Shown here: in pieces, positions 51,384 to 60,555 of the stretch | Position numbering within the stretch: the first letter of the stretch is position 1 | Layout of the letters: each line of letters starts with the position of its first letter | Origin: Hyphomicrobiales bacterium | GTDB lineage: Bacteria > Pseudomonadota > Alphaproteobacteria > Rhizobiales > Rhizobiaceae | Reading direction: 5' to 3' | Length of the DNA stretch: 64,000 nucleotides | Assembly: GCA_900467745.1 (NCBI GenBank) | Contig: UBQW01000022.1 | Span: 222,139 to 286,138, forward strand | Notes under the pieces: model-generated | Seen by the model: only the letters and a program-made list of their open reading frames with translations | What the model was told of the DNA's origin: nothing | The model's database searches: none | Program-made: the position numbers and the translations under genes

Positions 51384-52028
51384 ATGAACGTCGGGAGCTT
51401 CGATCGCATTGGTCTCCGCAGGAAGCCGAAACAGGAACGCAGTATTCAGAGGCTGGACCTGATCTTGTCCGCCGCCTCGGAGCTGATTGCGGCCAAGGGT
51501 GTCGGCGCCATGCGCATGACCGAACTCGCGGTCGCCGCCAATGTGCCGATCGGCTCGGTCTACCAGTATTTCCCCGAGAAAGCGGCGATCGTCAAAGCGC
51601 TGTTCGATCGCCATTCGCTGGCCATCCGCGCAAGGGTCGCGGATGCCTTCGCGTCGGTGCAATCCGTACCGGAAGTGCTCGATGTGCTCGAGGCGACCAT
51701 CGACTGGTACTATGAAGACTATCGCAATGACGCCGCGAGCCTCGGTGTCTGGCTCGGCACCGAGACCGACCAGGATCTCTCGAAGCTGAACGTGGAGCAC
51801 AACAGCCGCATCGCCCGGATCTTTCGCGAAACCACCCAGCGGATCGCGCCCGAGCTCAGCAATGTCGATAGCGAGGCGCGCACCTATCTCTTCAGCCACC
51901 TGATCGGCTCGTCGGTCAGGCTTGCCGTGACGAGCGACCCCTGCTTCGCGGCCCGCATCCTGCAGGAATGCAAGTCGCTCGTGCGCAGGTCCTTCTTCAC
52001 ATCCATGCCGGCGGAACTGGTCGCCTGA
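51384..52028 (+). CDS. TetR/AcrR-family transcriptional regulator
   Basis: A 214-aa regulator. The N-terminal helix-turn-helix is seen in QRLDLILSAASELIAAKGVG then MRMTELAVAANVPIGSVYQYF (about 23-62), which is the standard TetR pattern. The C-terminal domain has no ligand clues. The start is ambiguous: ATG at 51384 has GGGGA five bases upstream, while ATG at 51372 is too close to its GAGGG. Upstream inverted repeats would suit autoregulation. The target genes are not evident; the neighbours are a MAPEG gene upstream and a convergent LysR gene. Confidence 0.82.
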   Translation: MNVGSFDRIGLRRKPKQERSIQRLDLILSAASELIAAKGVGAMRMTELAVAANVPIGSVYQYFPEKAAIVKALFDRHSLAIRARVADAFASVQSVPEVLDVLEATIDWYYEDYRNDAASLGVWLGTETDQDLSKLNVEHNSRIARIFRETTQRIAPELSNVDSEARTYLFSHLIGSSVRLAVTSDPCFAARILQECKSLVRRSFFTSMPAELVA

Positions 52029-52054
52029 CAATGCCGATTGCCAGCTCGTGCCAA

Positions 52055-53011
52055 TTACCAGCTGGTAACGGTGTTCGCGACCTTCAGGCGCGGCTGGGCG
52101 CGCACGTAAGTGCCTTTCACCTCGGCATCGAGATTGTCCTCCACCACGGCAGGCGTGATGTTGTCGAGGCAGGCGGTGATGTGCGCGGTGATCGCGTTCA
52201 TCAGCGAGATCGAAACGCCCGGCCGCTTCATGATGCCGATCTGCACCGGGGGGAGCGCCGGGAAGCCATCCGCCTGTGTCAGCACCTTCATGCCCGTGCG
52301 CAGCGCCGATTCCGGCATGGTCGAAACGGCAAGTCCGGAGAGAACCGCCGCCGCGATGACGGTGCACGACCAGCTGGTGAACAGGATCTGATGTTCGCGC
52401 CCGCCCGCGTCGAGCGCGGCTATGGCGGTCTGTCTCCACGGGCAGTCGCGGCGCCCGACGGCGAGCGGCACCGGCGCATCGTCGCGGATCGGATGGTTGG
52501 CCGAGCCGACCCAGCAGAGCGGTTCGGTCCGGACCACGTCCGACATGCGCACGCGCGGATTATGCGTCACCAGCGCGATGTCGAGTTCGCCCCTGTGCAT
52601 GCGCTCGGCCAGATCGACCGACGGCTCGCAGACGATATAGAGCTCGACATTCGGATGCGTCTTGGCGAAGCGGCCGATGATCTCGGGCATGTAGCGCTCG
52701 GCATAATCGTCGGGCGTGCCGATCCTCAGCGTGCCCTCGAGCCGGTTGTCGTCGAAGGCTGCGATTGCCTCGTTGTTGAGGCGGATGATGCGGCGGGCAT
52801 AGTTGAGCAGCTTCTCGCCCTCGACGGTCAGCCGGTTGCCGCGGCCGTCCTTGATGAACAGCTGCTTGCCGATCCGTTCCTCAAGGCGGCGCATCTGCAT
52901 CGAAACGGCGGATTGCGTCTTGTAGACCCGGTCGGCGGCCTTGGTGAAGCTGCCGGAATCGATGATCGCGATGAAAGTCTGCAGCTGGTCAATATCAAGA
53001 GGCGCGGCCAT
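52055..53011 (-). CDS. LysR-family transcriptional regulator
   Basis: A 318-aa LysR protein. The DNA-binding domain is clear: DIDQLQTFIAIIDSGSFTKAADRVYKTQSAVSMQMRRLE in the first 45 residues, followed by a substrate-binding domain with several cysteines (CEPSVD, LCWVGS, DCPWRQ, SWSCTVI). The family regulates divergent genes; here a DUF1127 gene starts about 200 bases away. The intergenic region holds a palindrome ATGAT-A-ATCAT. The start M at 53011 is used in preference to 53020. A redox role for the cysteines, as in some LysR proteins, is possible but untested. Confidence 0.82.
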   Translation of the reverse strand: MAAPLDIDQLQTFIAIIDSGSFTKAADRVYKTQSAVSMQMRRLEERIGKQLFIKDGRGNRLTVEGEKLLNYARRIIRLNNEAIAAFDDNRLEGTLRIGTPDDYAERYMPEIIGRFAKTHPNVELYIVCEPSVDLAERMHRGELDIALVTHNPRVRMSDVVRTEPLCWVGSANHPIRDDAPVPLAVGRRDCPWRQTAIAALDAGGREHQILFTSWSCTVIAAAVLSGLAVSTMPESALRTGMKVLTQADGFPALPPVQIGIMKRPGVSISLMNAITAHITACLDNITPAVVEDNLDAEVKGTYVRAQPRLKVANTVTSW

Positions 53012-53035
53012 GGTTCTCACCTATAAACATCTCTG

Positions 53036-53046
53036 ATGATAATCAT
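53036..53046. promoter_or_regulatory. Palindrome in the LysR-DUF1127 divergent promoter
   Basis: ATGAT-A-ATCAT is a perfect 11-base dyad just upstream of the LysR start. With its flanks it also agrees with about 14 of 19 positions of the classic Fur box, but rhizobial iron control uses other proteins, so a LysR or Mur site is more likely. Confidence 0.4.
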
Positions 53047-53214
53047 TAGAAACATTCGTTGGACTGATCAATAGCCGTTTGGCATCTTGTGGCTGCAAAT
53101 CAATCAAAGTGATGGACAGGCAAATCGGCCTGTCCGCTCGAAAACCAACTTGCCTCTCCGTGCCTGAACGCGCGGAAAGGGCGGGTTGTTGCGCGCCCAT
53201 GAAAGGATCATCCC

Positions 53215-53514
53215 ATGCGCACGACAGACCGGATATTAGAACTCGACTGCAACCCCGCGACCAAGACCTATTCGCAGCGTCTCGTCGCCGGTTTCGCAAC
53301 GCTGGCATCCGTACTGCGCGTGTTCCGCAATCGTATGGAGATCAACGCGCTGCACGAGCTCGACGACAACCAGCTGAAGGATATCGGCCTTTCCCGGGCC
53401 GATCTCGACGCGGCCTTCCTGGCCTCGACCTTCTTCGAGGATCCGTCGGATCAGCTGACGCGGTCCGCGCGCAATCGCGGCCGCAATTCGCTTCATCGGC
53501 TTAATCAGGATTGA
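53215..53514 (+). CDS. DUF1127 domain protein
   Basis: A 99-aa basic protein. The conserved DUF1127 stretch is LRVFRNRMEINALHELDDNQLKDIGLSRADLDAAF (about 34-68), with the L..L.D..L.DIG core. DUF1127 proteins are short and abundant in Rhizobiales; they have been linked to RNA maintenance and to phosphate or carbon metabolism. It has 33 residues before and a basic tail after the domain. AAAGGA lies nine bases before the ATG at 53215. It ends before a clear terminator. Confidence 0.82.
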   Translation: MRTTDRILELDCNPATKTYSQRLVAGFATLASVLRVFRNRMEINALHELDDNQLKDIGLSRADLDAAFLASTFFEDPSDQLTRSARNRGRNSLHRLNQD

Positions 53515-53564
53515 GCCAAAACCAGTTTTCCCCGCAGGGTGATAGCCAATAACCCTGCCTCTTG

Positions 53565-53601
53565 CCCGGTGCCGACCTCCCAGTCGTCTCCGGGTTTTTT
53601 T
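53565..53601 (+). terminator. Intrinsic terminator after the DUF1127 gene
   Basis: Stem CCCGG (53565-53569) / CCGGG (53590-53594) with a 20-base loop, followed by seven T residues. A preceding hairpin GCAGGGT / ACCCTGC at about 53533-53557 may assist. Confidence 0.7.
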
Positions 53602-53610
53602 ATGCGCGTC

Positions 53611-54486
53611 TTATGCCTTTGGAGAGGAGGGTGGCGTTTTCGGCATGTAGCTCTCGAAGATTGCTTCCATGTTCTTCTGGTAGCCCTTCTGCACCTCGAG
53701 CCCGCTGTCGAACATGGTGTTCAGCATGTCCATGTAGCTTGAGGCCTCGGGCGCCTTTTCCGCCTTCTCGCTGGCCTTCGGCGCTTCCGCGGGCTTCTGC
53801 GGCGCGGGCTGGGCGAAGCTACCCATCATTTCCTGGAATGCCTTGGTGAAGGGATTGTCGAGGAACGGATTGGCCGGTGCCGCCTTTTCGGGCTCCGGCT
53901 TCGGCACGCTGAACATCAGCTGCATCGCCTGCGTGAATGGATTGTCGAAGATGCTCGGCTGCGGCGTCGGCGCCTGCTTCGGCGCGAAGCCGGTGGCCTG
54001 CAGCCATTGCTGGATGCTCTCGCCCATCGCTGTGTTGACGAAGGGGTTCACCGGCGCGTTCATCTGCCCCATCGATTGCTTGAACAGCCCGCCCATCAGC
54101 GTGCCGGCCATGATCGGCAGCATCTGCTTGTAGATTTCCTGGCCGATCCCGGTCATCTGCGCCGCCTGCGCCGCCACCGCCCGCGACACGTCCTTGGAGC
54201 CGAAAAGCTGCGCCAGGATGTCGTTGCCGTCGGAAATCCCCTGCGGCGTGAACGCCTTGCTCATGTCCTCGAAATACTTGGCATAGTTGCCTGATGACAC
54301 CGCCTGCATCAGGCCCATGAAATCGTAGGGGTTGCTGCTGCTGCGCTTCAGCCCGGCCGAAAAGGCCGGCATCAGCGCGGCCATCGCCTGCGTCGCCTGT
54401 TCCTGCGCCAGGTTGAACTGCTTGGAGATCGCGTCCATCGCCGCGCCGTTCTGCGCCTGCATCATCATGTCGAAGAGTGGCAGCAT
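53611..54486 (-). CDS. DUF937-like protein
   Basis: A 291-aa protein. The first 160 residues are Ala/Gln/Met-rich and helical with repeats such as NPYDFMGLMQAVSSGNYAKYF and GIGQEIYKQMLPIMAGTLMGGL, as in DUF937. The second half is low complexity, with repeated NPF or DNPFTKA motifs (VNPFVNTAM, DNPFTQAMQ, NPFLDNPFTKAFQ), a Pro/Ala/Lys-rich linker (PAEAPKASEKAEKAPE) and a short helix at the end. No signal or membrane segment is seen. Start ATG at 54486 (MLPLFDMMM). It lies 99 bases after gshA in the same direction. Confidence 0.7.
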   Translation of the reverse strand: MLPLFDMMMQAQNGAAMDAISKQFNLAQEQATQAMAALMPAFSAGLKRSSSNPYDFMGLMQAVSSGNYAKYFEDMSKAFTPQGISDGNDILAQLFGSKDVSRAVAAQAAQMTGIGQEIYKQMLPIMAGTLMGGLFKQSMGQMNAPVNPFVNTAMGESIQQWLQATGFAPKQAPTPQPSIFDNPFTQAMQLMFSVPKPEPEKAAPANPFLDNPFTKAFQEMMGSFAQPAPQKPAEAPKASEKAEKAPEASSYMDMLNTMFDSGLEVQKGYQKNMEAIFESYMPKTPPSSPKA

Positions 54487-54585
54487 GGAAAAGCCCTTTC
54501 CCGGTTCGCGACGCATGATCGCGTCACTATAGCCGGAAAACGGAATGCGCAAACCGCTTTTTGCAGAAGGGCTTAGAGCCTCGCC

Positions 54586-55959
54586 CTAGTATTGGTACTC
54601 TTCGAATACTGGCTCGATGGAACCGTTCCAGCGACCGTTGTAGAGCGCCAGCAGGTCTTCCGCCAACGTCGCCTTCTTGGCCATGACCTCATCGAGCGGC
54701 GACAGGAAGATCGTCTCGTCCTGGCCTTCGCTGTTGAGCTTGCCGCGCGCCTTGAGGCCCGCCTTGGAAATGGCAAGCACGTCGCGCGCCGTATCGTAAA
54801 GCGTGTGGCCACGGAACGCAGCCTTCAGCCCCTCGGCCGGCACCGCGTTGCGCAGCGCGTTCACCTCGTCGAAGCCCCAGTCCTTGGTCAGCTGATCGGC
54901 CGCCTCGAGTGCGGTCGCGTCGTAGAGCAGGCCAACCCAGAAGGCCGGCAGCGCGCAGATGCGGCGCCACGGGCCGCCATCGGCACCGCGCATTTCGAGG
55001 AAACGCTTCAGACGCACGTCGGGGAACAGCGTCGAGAGATGGTTGGTCCAGTCGCCCATCGTCGGCTCCCAGGCGGCGATCTCGCCCTTCAGCGCACCGT
55101 TCATGAACTGGCGGAAGGTGATGTGGGTACAATCCTTGTAGCGGCCGTCGCGGACGATAAAGTACATCGGCACGTCGAGCGCCCATTCAACGTAGTCGTT
55201 GAAGCCGAAATCGTCGCGGAAGGTGAAGTCGAGCAGGCCCGAGCGGTTGTTGTCGGTGTCGCGCCAGATATCGCCGCGCCAGGATTGCAGGCCGTTGAGC
55301 TTGCCTTCGGTGAAGGGGGAGGAGGCAAACAGCGCCGTTGCCAGCGACTGCAGCTTCATCGAGACGCGCATCTTCTTGCGCATGTCGGCTTCCGACGAGA
55401 AGTCGAGGTTCACCTGGATCGTGCAGGTCCGGTACATCATGTCGAGGCCCTGCGTGCCAACCGTCGGCATGTAGCGGCTCATGATGCCGTAGCGCGACTT
55501 CGGCATGACCGGGGTTTCGGCCAGCGTCCACTTCGGGCTGCCGCCGATGCCAAGGAAGCGGATGCCCATCGGCTCGGCGATCTCGCGCAGCACGGCCAGA
55601 TGCGCGTTGGATTCCTTGCAGGTCTGGTGGATGTTTTCGAGCGGCGCACCCGAAAGCTCGAACTGCCCGCCCGGCTCGATCGAGATCGCACCCATGCCCG
55701 ATGGCTCGGCAAGGCCGATGATGTTCTCGCCGTCGAGGATCGGCTCCCAGCCGCTCTTCGCTTCGAGACCCTTCAGCAGGCCGGAAATGCTGTTTTCGCC
55801 GAAATAGGGAACCGGGCTGTTGTCGGCGCGGAAGAAGGCGAACTTCTCATGTTCGGTGCCGATGCGGAACTTCTCTTCCGGCTTGTTTCCCGCCGCAAGA
55901 TAATCGGTCAGCTCCTGAACCGAAGAGAGCGGGGTCTGGTCGGTGGTATCGCGAGCCAT
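54586..55959 (-). CDS. gshA: Glutamate-cysteine ligase, plant/alphaproteobacterial type
   Basis: A 457-aa enzyme that joins glutamate and cysteine with ATP, the first step of glutathione synthesis. Family landmarks include FRIGTEHEKFAF (about 31-42), SIEPGGQFELSGAP (about 95-108), FLGIGGSPKWTL and LDFTFRDDFGFNDYVEWALD. This is the class found in plants and in alphaproteobacteria, which is not homologous at the family level to E. coli GshA. Length is normal. It follows rsmE on the same strand after 146 bases. Confidence 0.94.
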   Translation of the reverse strand: MARDTTDQTPLSSVQELTDYLAAGNKPEEKFRIGTEHEKFAFFRADNSPVPYFGENSISGLLKGLEAKSGWEPILDGENIIGLAEPSGMGAISIEPGGQFELSGAPLENIHQTCKESNAHLAVLREIAEPMGIRFLGIGGSPKWTLAETPVMPKSRYGIMSRYMPTVGTQGLDMMYRTCTIQVNLDFSSEADMRKKMRVSMKLQSLATALFASSPFTEGKLNGLQSWRGDIWRDTDNNRSGLLDFTFRDDFGFNDYVEWALDVPMYFIVRDGRYKDCTHITFRQFMNGALKGEIAAWEPTMGDWTNHLSTLFPDVRLKRFLEMRGADGGPWRRICALPAFWVGLLYDATALEAADQLTKDWGFDEVNALRNAVPAEGLKAAFRGHTLYDTARDVLAISKAGLKARGKLNSEGQDETIFLSPLDEVMAKKATLAEDLLALYNGRWNGSIEPVFEEYQY

Positions 55960-56105
55960 TCAAGTAACCTGTATTCGGGAAACGCCCGGAAAGTATCCGG
56001 ACAGTAGGAAGGGTGATTAGGACCGCTGCCACGTATGTTGCAAGTGAAATTGTTTCAACCAGCCATCAAAAAAATACCAGCAACTGTGGCCCGTTGCCCA
56101 CGCGG

Positions 56106-56846
56106 CTATTGGTTCCAGTCACCGAGTGCCGCCTGTATCACGGCCATGGCGGCAACCGCTGCGGTATCGGCGCGCAATATTCTCGGTCCGAGCGGGATCG
56201 CGGTCACGAAATCGAGGCTGCGCAGCCGCGCGCGCTCGTCCTCGGAAAACCCGCCCTCGGGCCCGACGAGCAGCGCCAGCTTCCGCTCCTTCACCGCCGA
56301 GAGGATCGGCAGCGGGTTCTGCCCGGCATCGCCCTCGTCGCAATAGATGATCCGCCGGTCGCTCGGCCATCCGTCGAGTATGTCGAAAAGCCGCACCGGC
56401 TCGGCGACCTCTGGAATGCCGAGAATGCCGCATTGCTCGGCTGCCTCGATGACATTGGCGCGGAGCTTGTCGAGGTTGTTGATCTTGCCCTGCACGTGCT
56501 GCGTCATCACGGGCTGGAGTACGCCGGCGCCCATCTCGACCGCCTTCTGCACCAGATAATCCAGCCGCCCGACCTTTAGCGGCGCGAAGAGATAGTGCAG
56601 ATCGGAAGGCTCCGGCTGCGGCCGGGTCTGTTCCTCCGGCACGATCATGATGCGCTTGCGGGTGGGCAGCGAGAGCTTCGCCATCCACTCGCCGTCGCGG
56701 CCGTTGAAGACAAGGATTTCGGCGCCGTCACCCATCCTCAGCACATTGGCGAGGTAGTTGTATTGGTCCGGCGTCGCCTCCGCCGCCACGCCTTTGGAGA
56801 GGGGAGCGGCAACAAACAGCCGTTGCATTCTGAAATTGGCGCGCAT
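56106..56846 (-). CDS. rsmE: 16S rRNA m3U1498 methyltransferase RsmE
   Basis: A 246-aa SPOUT-class RNA methyltransferase. The N-terminal PUA-like part has QRLFVAAPL and [24 protein letters not shown]; the knotted SAM region has [19 protein letters not shown] (about 182-200) and [20 protein letters not shown]. It methylates U1498 of 16S rRNA. The start ATG at 56846 is used since AGGA lies eight bases upstream. It is 13 bases after the pit gene, suggesting cotranscription, and is followed by gshA. Confidence 0.9.
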   Translation of the reverse strand: MRANFRMQRLFVAAPLSKGVAAEATPDQYNYLANVLRMGDGAEILVFNGRDGEWMAKLSLPTRKRIMIVPEEQTRPQPEPSDLHYLFAPLKVGRLDYLVQKAVEMGAGVLQPVMTQHVQGKINNLDKLRANVIEAAEQCGILGIPEVAEPVRLFDILDGWPSDRRIIYCDEGDAGQNPLPILSAVKERKLALLVGPEGGFSEDERARLRSLDFVTAIPLGPRILRADTAAVAAMAVIQAALGDWNQ

Positions 56847-56859
56847 CGAAATGTCCTGG

Positions 56860-58359
56860 CTAAACGAAGAGCGCGACCATAGCCCAATAGAGCGCGGCCG
56901 CAAGCAAAGCGGATGCCGGCACGGTGATGACCCAGGCGGCGATGATCGTCATGAAGTGCGAACGCCGCACCAGCCGGCGCCGGCGCACCTCGTGGGTGTT
57001 GGGATCGTCGGGCTCCTCCAGCATCCAGACCTCCGCCTTGCGGCGCATGTATTCGATCCGGCGCTTGGAGTTGCGGGTATACCATTCGCGGAAGAAGCCG
57101 ACGCCGAATACCGCACCGACGGCGATATGCGTGGTACTGACCGGCAGCCCGAGCCAAGAGGCGACGATGACGGTGAAGGCCGTCGCCATCGCCACGCAAT
57201 AGGCGCGCATCGGGTTGAGCTTGGTGATCTGCTCGCCGACGAGGCGGATCAGGCGCGGCCCGAACAGCAGCAGACCGACCGAAATGCCGAGCGCGCCGAT
57301 CAGCATCACCCATAGCGGTGGTTCTGAGCCGCGGATGAGAGGCTGTCCGAAGGACACGCGCACGATCGCCGAGAGCGGGCCGACGGCGTTGGACACGTCG
57401 TTGGCGCCATGCGCGAAGGAGAGCAGTGCCGCCGCGCCGATCAGCGGCATCTGGAACAGCACCCGCAGTGAGCTGTTGCGGTTCTCCAGCCCCTGCGCCC
57501 GCATATTGACCAGCGGCCGCGCCACCAGCCAGCCGATGACACCCGCGGCGATGCCGATCAGGATGATCGTCGACGTCGAGAACGCGTTCATTCGCTCAAG
57601 CTGCAGGATCATGTAGGCTGTGAAGCCGCCCACCATGATAGCAATCAGCACCGGCACCCAGCGCTTGGCCGAGGTGATCTTGTCCTCGCGGTAGATGATC
57701 AGCGTCTTGACGAGATAGAGCATGCCGGCAGCAATCACGCCGGCGATCAGCGGTGAGGTCATCCAGCTGGAGGTGATCTCGGCCAGAACCCGCCAGTTGA
57801 CCGGCCCCGGCCCGAGCGCGCCCACGCCCGCGCCGATCACCGCGCCGACGATCGAGTGCGTGGTCGAAACGGGCGCGTTCAGCCATGTCGCGAGGTTGAT
57901 CCAGAGTGCCGCCGCCATCAGCGCCGCCATCATGATCCAGGAGAGCGTGGCAGGCGGGATCTGCGATGCATCGACGATGCTGGACGAGATGGTCTTCACC
58001 ACCGCCCCGCCCGATATCGTCGCGCCGAGAATCTCGAAGATTGCGGCGATCACAAGCGCTTGACCCATGGTCATGGCGCGCGCGCCGACGGCGGCGCCAA
58101 CGTTGTTGGTCACGTCGTTCGCGCCGATGTTCATGGCCATGTAGGCCGCAAGCGCTGCTGCCGCGATCACCAGCCCCGCATCGGGGCGGCCGAACACGTA
58201 GATCGCCGCAAACAGCATGGCGAGGCCGAGAAAGACGAAACCGATCCCCGGCGCCACCAGCTTGCGCGAGACATACTTCGACGCGTCCTCGACCTGCGTG
58301 AGCTTGTCGAGATCCTTGTCGAGCGTTCGTTTGGTGAGGACGGTGGGGCGGTCGGCCAT
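56860..58359 (-). CDS. pit: PiT-family inorganic phosphate transporter
   Basis: A 499-aa inner-membrane transporter. It carries two copies of the PiT signature, [19 protein letters not shown] (about 100-118) and [15 protein letters not shown] (near 315-330). About ten to twelve helices are predicted, with a large central loop and a basic C-terminus ([10 protein letters not shown]). PiT proteins import metal-phosphate in symport with protons. It is the first gene of a leftward group with rsmE and gshA. The N-terminal 30 residues are charged ([20 protein letters not shown]). Confidence 0.92.
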   Translation of the reverse strand: MADRPTVLTKRTLDKDLDKLTQVEDASKYVSRKLVAPGIGFVFLGLAMLFAAIYVFGRPDAGLVIAAAALAAYMAMNIGANDVTNNVGAAVGARAMTMGQALVIAAIFEILGATISGGAVVKTISSSIVDASQIPPATLSWIMMAALMAAALWINLATWLNAPVSTTHSIVGAVIGAGVGALGPGPVNWRVLAEITSSWMTSPLIAGVIAAGMLYLVKTLIIYREDKITSAKRWVPVLIAIMVGGFTAYMILQLERMNAFSTSTIILIGIAAGVIGWLVARPLVNMRAQGLENRNSSLRVLFQMPLIGAAALLSFAHGANDVSNAVGPLSAIVRVSFGQPLIRGSEPPLWVMLIGALGISVGLLLFGPRLIRLVGEQITKLNPMRAYCVAMATAFTVIVASWLGLPVSTTHIAVGAVFGVGFFREWYTRNSKRRIEYMRRKAEVWMLEEPDDPNTHEVRRRRLVRRSHFMTIIAAWVITVPASALLAAALYWAMVALFV

Positions 58360-58423
58360 GCTGTTCCTTGTGATTGAGGCCCGCTTTTGCGCCGCTAATT
58401 CTAGCAGCGCAAGATGGCAGGAA

Positions 58424-58948
58424 TCATTCAGCCGGAATCTGTTGCAGCGCCAGCGGCTCGAGTTGCTCCGTCATACGGCGTTTGAAGAGCAGGAAGAGAT
58501 CGCGCAGTTCCGGCTCGTTGACGCGCTTGGCGGCCTCTTCGCAAGAAACCCACTCGTAACGCCGCTCGCCCTTCTCCTTGAAGCTCTTGGCGATCGTCGA
58601 GACCTCTAGCACGTAGACCTGAACCTTGCAGGTCACCTTCAGCCCGTTCTTCAGCACCTTGGGATAGTGGTAGCAGCCGATCGTCTGGCTCTCGACCGTC
58701 CCGCGCACGCCCGCTTCCTCGTAAGCCTCGCGGGCGGCCACCTCGTAGGAGGTCTTGCCATCCATCGGCCATCCCTTGGGGATCACCCAGCGGCCGGTAT
58801 CGCGGCTGGTCAGAAGCAGCACCTCGAGCGCGCCGGTCTTGCCCTTCGTCCGGTAGCAGAGCGCAGCATATTGCTGGCGCGGAGGGCGCCGGAACATCAG
58901 CTGGACATCGGAGGCAAGGCGGGCAAGTAGGCTCAACGGTCGGGTCAC
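58424..58948 (-). CDS. Nudix hydrolase
   Basis: A 174-aa Nudix enzyme. The Nudix box GWPMDGKTSYEVAAREAYEEAGVRG (about 62-86) has the pattern Gx5Ex7REUxEExG with Glu residues placed to bind metal. Preceding it is VLLLTSRDTGRWVIPKG, as in members that act on diadenosine polyphosphates or inositol pyrophosphates (DIPP/NUDT3-like). The substrate is not readable from sequence. It is 64 bases upstream of pit in the same direction but is probably a separate unit. Its upstream DNA is AT-rich and holds a structured element. Confidence 0.85.
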   Translation of the reverse strand: MTRPLSLLARLASDVQLMFRRPPRQQYAALCYRTKGKTGALEVLLLTSRDTGRWVIPKGWPMDGKTSYEVAAREAYEEAGVRGTVESQTIGCYHYPKVLKNGLKVTCKVQVYVLEVSTIAKSFKEKGERRYEWVSCEEAAKRVNEPELRDLFLLFKRRMTEQLEPLALQQIPAE

Positions 58949-59025
58949 CTTTATCGGTTGGGTGCGTATATTAGTGTCTCATGGAAAGCTTGCGCGATCC
59001 ATGTGTGTGTTTTGCTTTCGGTTCA

Positions 59026-59096
59026 GGCTTTATATCTATCAATAGAGCCTTTCGTTTTGGTTTCGGTTTCAAGAAACCGCCATCGAATGCTCTATT
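59026..59096. other. Candidate switching RNA structure
   Basis: Segment AATAGAGC(C) at 59041-59049 can pair either upstream with GGCTTTAT (59026-59033; eight pairs, one T-G) or downstream with GCTCTATT (59089-59096; eight perfect pairs). The downstream form encloses a second hairpin CGGTTTC-AA-GAAACCG (59064-59079). The two are mutually exclusive, as in attenuators or riboswitches. It lies in the 434-base gap between the Nudix and SAHH-like genes. Nothing else is recognised in that gap, and short ORFs there look spurious. Confidence 0.35.
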
Positions 59097-59382
59097 TCCG
59101 TCACGTCGAGTGCCATTTAATATGATATCGACTTTCGTCATAATCAACGACGACGTGAAGCTGCCCGGCGATAGCCCCAAACATTGGCAATTCTGCGTCG
59201 GTTCTCCACAGAAAAGATTGCCCGGCTAACATCCTGAAGGGGTAATTGAGGCCCTCAAAGCCTGCTCAGACAGGTGATCCGGCGCAATGAGTCGTTGTGC
59301 TTGCGTCGGTCTCGGCGAAAAATATCCTTGGTCGCCACCCGCCATTCGGCTTATCAATGCGTCGAAAACAGGAGGATGGTTC

Positions 59383-60540
59383 ATGGTATCGGAAGCAACG
59401 CGCATCGATTGGATCGGAGGCAGCTGCCGGCTGCTGCAGGCAACGGCGGCGGAGTTCCGCGACACTCGCCCCTTCGAGGGCCTGACGATTGGCACCGGCA
59501 TCCATCTCGAACCAAAAACGGTGGCGCTTCTGATGACGCTCAACGCCGGCGGCGCGCGCTTGGTCTGCACCGGCAACCTGAACAGTACCCAGCCGACGAC
59601 CGTGGAATATCTCCGCAGCCAGGGCATCACCGTCTTCGCCACTCAGACCACCGATCCCGCCGCGCATCATCAGAGCCTTGTTGCCGTGGTCGCCGAAAAG
59701 CCCGATCTGCTGCTCGACAATGGCGGCGATCTCTTCGCCATCGCCGCCGAAAGCCCCTACGCCAATCTCCTTGGTGGCACCGAGGAGACCACTTCCGGCC
59801 GCACCCGCCTGCTGCCGCTGCGCGACAAGCTCAACATGCCGATCCTCGTCATCAACGACAGCCCGATCAAGCAGTTCGCCGAAAACAAGCATGCCGTCGG
59901 CCAGAGCCTGTTCGAGAGCTACATGCGCTTTACCAACCGCTCCACCAACGGCAAGCGCGTCACGGTGTTCGGCTATGGCGCCTGCGGCAAGGGCACGGCC
60001 GCCTGCTTCCGCAATGCCTTCTCGCAGGTCAGCGTCGTCGATATCGATCCGGTGACCACGCTCGAAGCGCATCTGGATGGTTTCGTCACACCACTGCGCG
60101 ATGACGCCATCCGCTCCGCCGACGTGCTCGTCACCGTCACCGGCCATCCCGATATCATCACCTTGAAGGACCTGCCGCTGATCAAGAACGGCGCCATCCT
60201 GATGAACGGCGGCCACTTCCCCAACGAGATCGACGTTGCCGCCTTCCGCGCCCACGAGGATGTCGTCGCGACCGATCGCTATGAGGCCGATGGCATCGAG
60301 ACCCTGCACATGAAGGACGGCCGCGCCATCCACATCCTGGGCGGCGGCCACATGGCCAACCTCGCCGGCCCGCGCCCGCTAGGTAATTCCGTGGAATCCA
60401 TGGACCTCGGCTTCACCCTGCAGGTCCGCTGCCTGGAACGCGTCGCCAAGCGCGGCGTCGGCCCTGAAGCCTGCATCGTACCGGTCCCTGCGGATATCGA
60501 CGCGATGGTGGCGAGCGCCTATCTCGATCTGGCGCGGTAG
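59383..60540 (+). CDS. S-adenosylhomocysteine hydrolase-like protein
   Basis: A 385-aa divergent member of the SAHH family. Conserved elements: LDNGGDL (112-118), GGTEETTSG (131-139), NDSPIK (158-163) and the NAD-binding FGYGACGKG (196-204). The active-site Lys is kept (K163) but the Asp expected four residues on is Glu (E167), next to a retained Asn (N168). The C-terminal tail that in true SAHH donates a Lys and Tyr to the partner subunit's NAD is missing; it ends DIDAMVASAYLDLAR. True SAHH is 430-470 aa. It may act on a related nucleoside thioether. AGGAGG lies eight bases before the ATG at 59383. Confidence 0.75.
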   Translation: MVSEATRIDWIGGSCRLLQATAAEFRDTRPFEGLTIGTGIHLEPKTVALLMTLNAGGARLVCTGNLNSTQPTTVEYLRSQGITVFATQTTDPAAHHQSLVAVVAEKPDLLLDNGGDLFAIAAESPYANLLGGTEETTSGRTRLLPLRDKLNMPILVINDSPIKQFAENKHAVGQSLFESYMRFTNRSTNGKRVTVFGYGACGKGTAACFRNAFSQVSVVDIDPVTTLEAHLDGFVTPLRDDAIRSADVLVTVTGHPDIITLKDLPLIKNGAILMNGGHFPNEIDVAAFRAHEDVVATDRYEADGIETLHMKDGRAIHILGGGHMANLAGPRPLGNSVESMDLGFTLQVRCLERVAKRGVGPEACIVPVPADIDAMVASAYLDLAR

Positions 60541-60555
60541 GACTTTCCATTGGCT

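Noticed and set aside
51300..52439. A 379-aa reading frame on the - strand across the TetR and LysR genes
   Set aside because: It spans two real genes in conflicting frames and has no domain.
52055..53514. Identification of the LysR gene next to DUF1127 as LsrB with AbcR sRNAs alongside
   Set aside because: The neighbourhood does not match the lsrB locus as I recall it, and no tandem sRNA terminators were seen in the intergenic region.
58981..59229. An 82-aa + strand ORF and a 69-aa - strand ORF before the SAHH-like gene
   Set aside because: No ribosome site or family; both lie over the structured AT-rich element and are probably non-coding.
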